This document shows, piece by piece, positions 1-12,000 of a stretch of DNA of 64,000 nucleotides. Each line of letters begins with the position of its first letter. Within the stretch, counting starts at the first letter, position 1. Under the pieces are notes generated by a model. That model was not told the origin of the DNA. It ran no database searches and was given only the letters and a program-made list of their open reading frames with translations. The position numbers and the translations under genes are program-made. The stretch is from NCBI GenBank assembly GCA_032622095.1, contig CP136061.1:35595797-35659796 (forward strand). Reading direction: 5' to 3'. This DNA comes from Siphonodentalium dalli (Eukaryota; Mollusca; Scaphopoda; Gadilida; Siphonodentaliidae).

Positions 1-26
1 AGAAAGCGAGAACTGTGGGAAGGCCG
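1..26 (-). CDS. TBK1: Probable TBK1 coding exon 10, cut by the window edge
   Basis: A good acceptor (TCTATTACAG) precedes this fragment. Read in the phase left by exon 9 it gives AAFPQFSLS, which resembles the short proline-containing linker after the ubiquitin-like domain. Only nine residues are visible, so the call rests mainly on phase and position. Confidence 0.5.
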
Positions 27-3000
27 CTGTAATAGACGAATGAGAATTATTGAAAACCTTAGGCCATCCAAAATGAATTAAAAGTTTCGCTGGCACTTTT
101 AAAAAAAAAATCATTGAGAGACAGAGTATTTTATTTTTATTGTTCGCACATAGTACAGTGAAACCTGTTATGAGAGACCACCCATTTTGCCAAGGATAAA
201 TGGTCGTTCATGACAAGTGGTCGGCGACGACAGTTTTGACCTATTTATGTATCAGTGTAGGCCTGATGTCTGCAATTGTAGATTTTTTTTATATCGTGAG
301 TGATACCCACTGGTTGAAAATAATGGAGATTATATGTGTTTTACTTATGTTTAATCTTGAATAAGATATACTTAATATCAACAATAATAACAAAAACAGA
401 GTATTATACAGGTATATGCATGTTAATAAAATAATACGATAGAACAGCTGACCAGATAACTCGTCGGGCACGTGACAGAACTTCGTCAGAAGGAAGAAAC
501 TTTGGAAATAAAATCACTAATTGAGCATTGAAACTAGTTAATTTAATGTAACATTTTGTTGTATCTTTTGTTTAATAAATATGAATCCCTAACAGACGAT
601 CCAAGCTATGATTTGGGTAAGTATATTGCGAGAAATCAATAAAATATTCCAAGAGAAAACTGTTTTTTCCACTGGTGGTCAGAACACCGGTACATTTTGA
701 CAAAGGTCAAGGTTGTTTCTTAGCAACTGATTGGGGAACACAACAGGGCGGAATTAGATTCAGTTAAAAAATAGAGTATTTCCCCTTTGATTATAAACAC
801 AATTAAACTGGTCAGCTATTCACACACATTAATAATTAGTCCAACGCGATTTTGCGAGCACTGTCACCATGTTCTGAAAGATCTAAAACTTTCATACGCT
901 CCTCTAAATTAAGAATCTTACGCTTTTTGGAAGGAGTGCCAACACGATGCATTTTTAAATTATAAGTAACTGAAGTGCATGAGAAAGATTTGGAAATATA
1001 AATGTGACAGTACGGTCTATGAACCTATATAGGCCTATAGGTAGAAGAAGCCCACGTAATACAGGCCGAGGTGATTTGTAAGCTTTCCGTAGATTATAAG
1101 TAAAACAATACTATTCCAGACCGTGCGTCTGTGAAGTGTAAACATGAATCCATTCTCAAGGCCAAAGTGACTCCATAATTAACTGCTTACATAAACCCTT
1201 TTATCTACCAAATGGCCCACTAGTATCTTCTATTCATACATTCTTAATCACCAGCGAGCAATTCTCACCTCGTTATAATATCCGGTAACCTTAATTGACA
1301 TGTGAAACTAATACCCTCACGCGCATCAAACACTGACAGACTCGGGGGTTCAGAACGGGGAATAAAAGTACATAATTTGTGCATTTCAAGTTTTACTTTT
1401 TCGTGCACAAATTATATATTTTTTCGATGGAATTGGTCGCGTTACACAGGTGGTCGCTCACGGCAGGTCGTTTAAATAGCGAAACTTGTCGGTACAAAAG
1501 GATTTTGGTCGGAAAAGACAGGTGGTCGGTCACGGCGGTGGTCGTAAATTGCAGTTTTCACTGTAAGAATGGTTTATGATACCTTTCATTGTCTAGTAAT
1601 AGTCAGAAAATGTGATCCCAAATTTCCTCCAGTGCCTTTCAATTGTTCTTGTGTTACAAATAGTACACCAGACTATGATGCTCAGCTAATCATTTTCTTC
1701 AATATACTAGTAGTCATCCACTTCATATTCTATGTCACTATGCATATGCATGATAGTCACTCTTCACATATTAAAGAGAATAAGGTCCCCAGATGGTGAA
1801 TTTAGTGATGCTACCCCGCACAGTGGGCTAGCATCACCAAATTCACCTTCTGGGGACCTCATTCTGCTTAAGCCTCATCTTCTGGAAAGTATCTATAGAC
1901 TCAAACTAACATTGTCTTTAGTTACATTTTTTTTTCTTCTGTTCAGTTTCTATATCCCATAATTGGCAGAGGATAATTTCATAATCGAGGTGACTAATGG
2001 ATGAATATCACCAACTTCAACTGGGAACTTCAATAGGTTCCTAGGTCTCCCATAACAGTTGAGGACTAAGCTGAATGATGTACCAAGAGGGTGAATTTGG
2101 TAACGCGAGTCCACTGTGTGGGATAGCAGTAATAAATTCACCCTCTGGGGACCTCATTCTGCAAATGTCAGACACACTATATCCAGCCTTGAACACTCAC
2201 CAATGTTAGAGTACTGTCTAAGGTCATGCATGTAATTGCTAGACATGTTCACCACAATGACTGGATTCTCTTTGGATATTGTGTTGGGGAAGTCTCTAAC
2301 CAAACTGTCAGTAGGTACGAGGGAATTGAGCAAATTTCCATCATGGAACGTCAACTGATGAGCGGGCGAAACTTCAAACAGTCTGTTTAAATCATCCAGG
2401 AATATATCCAAGCTGAAAAATAATCATTACATTTAACTAGTAGATAATTTATATATGCACAATAAATATACTCTATCTCTTCCAAGCACGAATTACAAAA
2501 TATCTGCGAAAACACCAGGAGAAAAGTTCATGGAGGAGACACACCTGTATCATACAAATTAAAAAGTTTTAGTTATGGTTACCTCTTCCATGACTGGAGC
2601 TTCCTGAAATTTGGAGAAAACCCTGTGCCAATGCATTCTCTTACATATGCAAGTCTCCCATAGGGAGCCTTGCATATATAAGAGACTATATTCGCCTAAC
2701 AATATTTACATTGTCTTTGTAAGCCAGTGCATTTTCTTATATATGCCAGGCTCCCTGTGGGAGACTCACATATATAAGAGAATGTACTGTCAGAGTATCT
2801 TTAACCCTTTCAGTGCCAGGGGCCGATCTCATCGGCCCTAATTTACGGTCTGTAGAGTTTTTTTGGCTATGCTTAAGCATGCTATAGCGAATTTAAAAAC
2901 AAACTGGATAAAACCTTAGGGGCATGTTATAACTCAAAACTATCACCAAGTATTCATAATAATAATTTTGATGCCATGAAAAACCTAAGATTCCCTGGCA

Positions 3001-6000
3001 CTAAAACCTACAAAATACTGAAAGAGTTAAAGAATATAAGAAAAAATTATTAAAATTGTAAAAAATTGTAAAAAATAATAACAAATGATGAAAAATTGTT
3101 AGGCCAATGCATTCTCTTATATATGCGAAGCGACCTATATAGGGTATATGGGTTGATACAAAAATCGGACCTGGCACTCAAAGGGTTAATGCTGCAACAG
3201 CGCAGCTCTCATCATGAAAGGGTTAAATGCAAAAGGATGACAGCTAAAAAAAGCTACAAAACTGAATTAATACCTCGAGAGCCTTATTTATTTGATAGCA
3301 ACCAATTGTAAATAACAATGAGATGATTTCGGCAACTTGAAACTGATAACAGCCAAATTTGTATTTATTGCCAGTGGAAATGATGATGAATTGTCTTCAT
3401 CAAATTTGTATTTATTGCCAGTGGAAATGATGATGAATTGTCTTCATCAAATTTTAACAACCCTGTATGTATGGAAGATCAATAAAGAGAAATATCTATG
3501 AATACATACCAACTACAGTAATGCCCTAAATAATCGACTCCTTAACCACAGCAGAATTATGGGTAACTTTTCAGGATTTAGTCAGAAATATGGCTTGTTG
3601 TCATTCATCAGAAAGCTCTCAGTGAGAGCTTTCCGATGAATGGCAACAAGCCATATTTCGGACTAAATCCTGAAAAGTTACCCATAATTCTGCTGCGGTT
3701 AAGGAGTCGATTATGTAGGGCATTGCAGTATATCGTGTATACCTACCTACTGTTGGGGCATGCATATACTCTGTCCAATTCCCACAAACTAGCAATGAAC
3801 ACATGCATGATCCTTTTCTCACTAATATTTGCAACAGCATCAAAGAACATCTGATACGACCACGCTTTAGTTGTATCGGCTTCCAATAAACCAGCCAGTA
3901 TCGGGATAAACTCGGATTTCAAGCTCCTGTAATTATATATTATCACTCATATCCCTTTACCCAACAGAACGGCCCTGTGCCAATGCATTCTCTTATATAT
4001 GCGAGTCGACCATAGGTCGCCTCGCATATATAAGAGAATGCATTGGCTTAACACATTAAAAATTATAAAATTGTTAAAGAATGTAAGAAAAAATGGTAAA
4101 AAGTGTTTAAAAAAGATTTTTTTTAGGCCAATGCATTCTCTTATATATGCGAGGCAACCTATGGTCGACTCGCATATATAAGAGAATGCATTGGCACAGG
4201 GCATAACTGTAACTATCACAATGTGGTCAAGGAGCCGGTTCCAATGATATCCATATTTGTATGATTCTATTGAGACAAACCGAAGATATTTTAGGCTGTT
4301 GAAGCTTTATTTGGCCGGTTTTGGCCGGTTTGTTGGGTAAAGGGTTATAGGATCACTTACACTTAGACTGCACAATATTGGTTGGTTGAAATTAGATGAA
4401 GTCGCACTAAGGCACAACCTCCTCTGGTTTGTGTCTGGTTCAGTCATAATATAGTTGAAATTTGGTGCTAAATACTTTTTAATCTGCATTAAAGAAAATC
4501 TAAGAAATGGAAGTTTAGTTTTGTTGAGTCACATGGCATATGGATGCAAGTTTGCATGACAACCCTAATGTGACGATTATTCCCCAAATGTCACACAAAA
4601 TCACACTGAGAACTGACAATTATACCCTAAATATCACAGGTGAAATGACGATTATTCCCTAAATATCACACTAGAAATGAGAATTATTCCCTTAATATCA
4701 TACAAGAAAAGACGATTATTCCAGCTGATTATTCCCTAAATTTCACACATAATTTGGAGGATTTTTTACTAAAAAATGAACAATTCCAAACTCTATCAAT
4801 CGATAATTAGAAATTTTTGCACTGTCTTCTCCAAAACAAGCTACAGTTGGAATCAGAACTGGTACATACTGTGAGAGAGCACATGTTTCTGGCAGCTTCT
4901 TACTCCACTGAACTGCTCCACTTTCCGACCTTTGATAGCCTGAAATCACACCACTCTCCTTCTCTGTGATAATCTTAAACCTAAAACAAAGGGAGGCAGT
5001 AAATCTATCAAATCCAGTTGTTTTAATAATGCAGCAAATGGCTCTAATATTGTTGGTACATGTATCGTGGTTTAGCAATTTATAACTTTTTAGTGTGTTA
5101 GAGTTATTTGTGGGTCTGCCATTATTAAAGTCTACACCCTTAAAATAATGGCCATCAAACTCAAATGTTGTAGGTGTAAATGCCTTCCTTGGTGGGCTGA
5201 TGGGAACTACTCATAAAAGAGTATTTAGTATAGAATGGTTCAGTACTTTCCATGTCTTGATTACACTACAGAATACTTTGTAGGGAAGTTCAACTTAATA
5301 AGTTCAACAAATGGCCTAACATTATCTGAACAAATGAATTAATGGGAATCAAGTAACTTTTTGTCAATAAGTATTCAGTTAGCAGAAATTTCAGTCTGAT
5401 GTCTATTCAGCATGGCACTGATGACTTAATGTTAATTATGACGGTATATGTACCAAATAAAAAATAGATAATCGTGTTTCACATTTGATAATTCTGCAGA
5501 AGCTTAACCCTTTCTAAATTGAACCGATTCTTCCATTCAGTTACAAAAGTATACATGAATGGTCTATTATTCGTCTGAAGGGGTTTTCAGGAAAAATAAG
5601 CAGATGACAGATAACACAAGTAGAGAAAGGAGTCCTATTTATTGGAGGGAGATGTTCAGATAATAAGTTCAATAAACAACCTATGGTTATCTGAAGGGAT
5701 AACTATTGACCAATGAGTATTTAGTACAGAGAGGGTTAACCCTTCTGTGACAAGAGATTTCTGAAAGTTTTTGAAAACCCTGTGACAATGAATTCTCTTA
5801 TATTTGCGAGTCCCATAGGGTGCCTTGCATATACCGGTATAAGAGAATACATTGGCCTAACAATAGACCTTAACCTTGTAATCCAGTGCATTCTCTTATA
5901 TATGTGAGACTCATATATATAAGAGAATGCATTGGCACATGATCTTTAAAGCTGCACCAGTGCACCTCCCGTCATAAAAAGGTTAATGAAAGCTATATGA

Positions 6001-9000
6001 GAAGTTAACAACTTACATGGTTTCTCGATTTTTGCGACCGCCATAGGGCCGAAAGGGAAGCTGTCCAGTGGCTATATGATAAAGAGTCACACCAAGACTC
6101 CACAGATCTGTGCTCGCATCAAATTTCTTGCCGATTTCTCGTCGCAAGACGGCAGTGTCGTACATATCTGGATGCTACAATCATGGATAATTTATTTATT
6201 TAAATTATATTGCAGTATTAGCAAGTGTAGCAGCCGCTTAATTTACTATATAAGGTACGGACGGACATTGTTTAAGTAACACCAAATCTTTGAAGAAATG
6301 CTAAGATTAATATAAAACATGAAAGAATAACATGAAAAACATTTATGAATAAATTATAAACTGGTACCTGGAACATGAGGTCTAAATGAAATATAAATAG
6401 GTATGTTTTTCCTAACAAGACGAAAATTTCACTGGCCAAAATATCAGAATTTTTGGACAAGAGTAAACACTGCTTAAATACCAGGTATTCCTCCGTGCCA
6501 TATAAGGACATGAACTGCTCCTCATCCTCCAGTTCTCTAGCAGCGCCAAAATCAGTCAGTTTATAAACAGTCCTGAAAAAATGACAGATAAACTGATATA
6601 TCTCAGCGATAAAAACTGCTCATTTGACTGCAAAACTAAATGCTCACTGATGCGTAATTCAGTTGTTCAGATAATAAGATCAACAAATGACCATAGGCTG
6701 AACTTATTGTCTGAACATTTCACTCCAAAAATGATTCCTTCTGTACTTATATTATCTATCGTCCAATAATTTTCCTGAAAGCCCCTCCAGATGAATAATA
6801 GACCATTCCAATGTATACTTTTATAACTGAGAGGGAAAATCCATTTAGTACAGAAAGGATTAATATAGATGTTGTATCTCATCCCTGAACTTTGTGTATT
6901 GATTCAGGTGTACAAACCTTCATTAAAAAAAAATTGGACAGCAGTTTGTTACCATTTTCAGTACAGTACTAAAAGTAAAATATGTATAACAACTGACATT
7001 TCTCTTGGGCATGTGTTTTTTTTTTGGGGGGGGGGTGGGGGTGGTGGAAATAATGTCTTCAAACAGAGTTTCATATAAATAAGTGTGTTTTTTTTGAAGG
7101 GTTGATAGATAGATCACTGAGAGAAGTTGTGAGAAGCGTCACCAGTCTCCAGAAAATCAAGCCTGAATTAAATGTTTTAGGGACCGTCTGACATATATCA
7201 GGTACTAACAGGAGGCTGTCTGACATATATCAGGTACTAGCATCACCAAATTCACCCTCTGGGGACCACATTCTGCTTACATCTCAGCAGAATGAGGTTC
7301 CCAGAGGGTGAATTTGGTGATGCTAGCCCGCTATGCAGGGTAGCATCACTAAATTCACCGTCTGGGGACCTCATTCTGCAAATGACAGACACACTATTTC
7401 AAGGCTTGACGAGTTCACTTCCAGCATTTGTACTGCATCATGAGAAAATACAATTATTTTATCACATGCTGTACATGTATCCTGTTTGCGACAAAAATTG
7501 CATTCATTTAAAGTAGTGAGCCTATTCCAAACAAATATAACCCTATCATGATGGGAGCTGCACTGGTGCATATGGAGCCTTGCATATATAAGAGAATGCA
7601 CTGGCTTACAAGGTCAAGGCAAATATTACGCCAATATATTCTCTTATATAAATAAGTGAGGCTCCCTATAGCAGACTCGCATATATAAGAGAATGCATTG
7701 TCACAGGGTTTTTGCAAATCTCAAGAAGCTCCAGTCATGGAAGACTTAAAGTAGAGAGCATATTCCTGACAAATTTAAGAAAGGTTTTGGTTATGCTCAC
7801 AAAAATACTGAGAGACATAATGTCAGGCTCAAATACAAATAACAGTACATTGGGCTGTTTCGATATCAAGATAATGCTAGGTAACTGAGTTCTAGCTATG
7901 ACCCTTACCTGCCTTCCATGTTTTGATGTACCATTATGTTTCCTGGTTTAATGTCTCGATGGATAACGCCATTTGCTCTTAGAAAGCCAATACCAGCACC
8001 TTTGAAAATAACAAGTATTTATAAGAATATTTAATAATATAAACATTTGGTTTATTAATTTTCAACGTGTTTCAACGAGAAGAAATTAAAATAAGTAATA
8101 ATCATATTTTAATTATCTAGACATTTTGGAAGCTTATGCATAACTATTATATATAAAACACATACCTCGCTGTGTCATTAACTTATTTTATTAATCTTTA
8201 TGAAGAGAGCCGACCATCAGGAATGACTATTGAAAAATTACCAGAAAAATGGGATTAATATCGACAGTATTGGTGGGTGGTATTGCTGTTTGAATTTTGT
8301 TTTTTAAATAACATCATGGTATACAGTGTTATTGAATAATCCTACCTGTCTGTAATTTCCCATATGAAAGTGCCAATGATTTGGTGTAAACAATATTTAT
8401 TTCAAAAAATCAAACATATGACATAAACATAATATACATGTAGAAATATATAGATTTGTATATATGTACTAATATATATATTCATCGTCCGAAGTCTCAA
8501 AGAGTCTAATATGAGCAGAGTAAATTACAACAGAGTGACTTAATTCTGGTTTTGTTTCAAGAGACTCATTTCAACTTTTTAATATATTATGCAGCTACTT
8601 CAAGCCTAAAACATGACTAACCGATGCTTTCTTCAGACTCCCATTCAGCGTTCGCGCTGCCACTTGCCAAATTTGCCAATGGCAAAAATAATTCACATTT
8701 GGCAAAAATTATTTTCATTTGGCAAAAGTTTTGGCAAGTCACTTTTTAATTCCTCAAGACAGTTGACAAATATTGGTCAAACATTACCATTCATTTCAGG
8801 AAACTCTTACAACATAATTATATTAGTGGTGTTTTATAAGGTTTAGGAAAAGTTAACACCTCCATTAAGATGAAGTCAATGTGATAGCTATCAGTATCAA
8901 TGGGTGGATGGATTACCCGTATTTATCGTGGTGGTGTTTACATGGCTAATCCTCTTGTTGTGTGCCCTTCTGATGAAGCAACCCTGCTATCATTTTATTG

Positions 9001-12000
9001 TTCGGTGATTGGTTTATTGTTGTATGATAAACCACAATAGAGATGCTAGTATAATTATTAACTAACTGCTTTCTTATCGATATCAAAAGTCGTTCAAACC
9101 GCAAGTGTCAAAACATAAATGTTGCAGAAAATAGTACTATCAGGAATAGCATTTGGCAAATTCTAATAGAACATTTTCATTTGGCAAAAGTAAATTTCGG
9201 TCCAGCGCGGATCCTGCTCCTATTGGCCCAATCCCATGAATAGACATTGGATAATATCCACAAGCAGTGCCATATGCCTCAATGAGCAATATCTGATTAT
9301 TTTCACATTTGTGGCAAGCCTGAGTTTAGTGTGCCTGTCATTTGCAGAATGAGGTCACCAGAGGGTGAATTTAGTTACGCTATTCCACATTGTGGGCTAG
9401 CATCACCAAATTCACCCTCTGGGAACCTCATTCTGCATAGACTCAGATCAAAGTTGCCAAATGGTGAATATTGTGATGTACACCTGTTGGGAACCTCGGT
9501 TATGCAATGTGTCATCTGCCAATTTGGGGATATAGAGAAACTTGACTAAAAAAGAAATAGAATCTATGTGAAGAAGTTTCTATAGATATTTGATAACAAA
9601 GAAATTTCCAGAGAAGATGAGGCCTATGCAGAATGAGGTCCCAAGAGGGTGAATTTAGTGATGCTAGCCTGCTATGCGGGATAGTGTCACTAAATTCACC
9701 CTCTGGGGACCTCATTCTGCAAACGACAGAGACACTATTTCAAGGCTTGATTCGTGGAGCATGTGGATACAATCATCATGCGGGATAGTAATTACGTGCG
9801 CTCGCGCAACAGTATGGCGATCAGTCAGATTCGTAGGTTGGTGTCACCCTACCGATTTCACTCCATGACGTCACCCTTACGCAGTACATGCCGGCGACGT
9901 TACGGAGTACATTATAGAGTTGACGCCCTTGGCACTGACTTCCGTTACTAGCTCGTTGCTATATAAACAAACCAGCGATGTTGCTTTTGTCGAAAATTGA
10001 CAGTCAGTACATTCGCCCTGTATACATGTACTTTCAGAAAATACAAAACACAACAACGTTGTACCCCACCAATGTCAGTGTCTCGATATCATTTGATCAA
10101 ATTTCTTGACATGAAACCGCGACAGACACGGCGTGAAATACATCGCATTGAGTAAACAATTTCCCATTGTTTCAATTCAACTTCAAGATCACGGTAAAAT
10201 CAAAACCGCAATTTGTAAGTGGTAAACATCTGAAAAAGACATCAGGTACATGCAGAAACTAATTGTTGTGCATATTTATTTCTATTTGAGGTGGCAATTT
10301 TTCATGTTTATCAGTATTTTTAACGAAAAGAGTGATGGTAATTGGGGGACTATATTTCATCTAGCGCATTAAATTTAAAATAAAAAGTCGTGAATTGGCT
10401 TAGTGTTTTCTATGGCCGCACATTTCGTTGATAATTACGAGCCATTTGTTTGTCTAAATAACATTTTTAAGTTCGAAGAGCATTAGAATGGGGATAACAG
10501 TGTGGTGTGATTTCGGAAAGGTACATGGCGAATATACTGTGGCAAATACCCGTTAATGGGCTCCGGCTCCGCCGTCGCCCATTAACTAAATTTGCCACAG
10601 TATATTCACCATGTACCTTCCGAAATCACAAAACACCACACTGATATTTACAGGTTCTGGAGAAGATGCTAATAAAATTATTGAAGATTGTAATTGTCTT
10701 TTTTTGCTAACATTAATTAAATTAAATTAAATAAATTAAGTAATATACAGTGAAATTATTTTTTTAATTATTTTTTATTACATTTTTGCGCATGTTGGCA
10801 TCTCTCTGAGTGCATTCTAGTTCAAGATTGGAGTTAATACTAATGAATATGCTGCTTGGTTAGTATTTCATTTATTGTGAACTCGCGGGACAGAAGGCTA
10901 ATTATAACAGAGCTCATGTATTCAGGTTCTATGGGGGACTGTTGAATTTGGATGGGGTATTTCTTTATGTGCTGTGTCTGCAAGAATGATGAGTTTTATG
11001 ACCCAAATCTTTTTGATAAACAAGTGCTAAAGGGGAAAGACTGATTATATGCAAAAATTGATGAATTTTCCCAAAGAAGTTACTACTTACTGATATGTTT
11101 AAGAACAAGTAGAAAATCATCTTCTGGGAGTCCATATGTGTATTTAGGCTGCATAAGTAAGGAATGTAGACTCACACCGCACAGTTCCATCACTATAGCC
11201 TTACAGTGTGTCCCTCTCTGAAAAATACATCAGTTATATGAACACACGTGTATATGACAACACAATGTAGTTAAAATTTAAATTAAGTCAACACTTATGC
11301 CTTTATGACAATGTTCCTACAATATGCTATGTACAATGTTATAACTGTGCCCTTTGTCAAAAAAGATAAAAAGGTGCATTTCTAAAATATTTGGCGTAAA
11401 GTAACATATACAATACTTGGGGATATGTAATTCTGTTTCTGATAAGTATGATACAAAATTTATGGAAAAAATCATTATCCTTTATAACCAATGTATGCTA
11501 TAGTTCTATAACAACACCTGTTTACACTCACATTATGACAGATATGTTCTAATTATGTAAAAAATAAAAAAGTTGTTTTAAAGAAATAAATGATTTTTTG
11601 AGGCGGTCATTTGAGAGTTTGACAGGAAATATTTGCAATAAACGAACTGCATTCGCTAGCTTAGGAATCCAAGTAGCGTCTATACTCTGTCTACTATCTG
11701 AAATCATGACTGTCTGCGAGAAAATAAATCATACATTTTTCATTGTATATTTTAGTTTTTTGGCAGCCAGTTGCAGAAATATTTTTGTGGAGGAAAAATC
11801 ACCATAAAACAACATAATGTCTGAAAAGATTAATCAGTATTGAGATTTTATGTCTGTCCGATTATTGCAAATGAGGTTGATTAATAATTATGTTGTTTTG
11901 GTCTTTCACACAATAAAAAAATAATTTGAAATTTTAGAGAAATTCACGAATTCTTAAGTTGGTAATCCACCTTTAATTAGTTTTCAAATCTAATATGATA

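Noticed and set aside
3947-4219. Recurrent frames with [22 protein letters not shown] at many places
   Set aside because: They are translations of the palindromic module of T1-T3 elements, present in ten or more copies on both strands.
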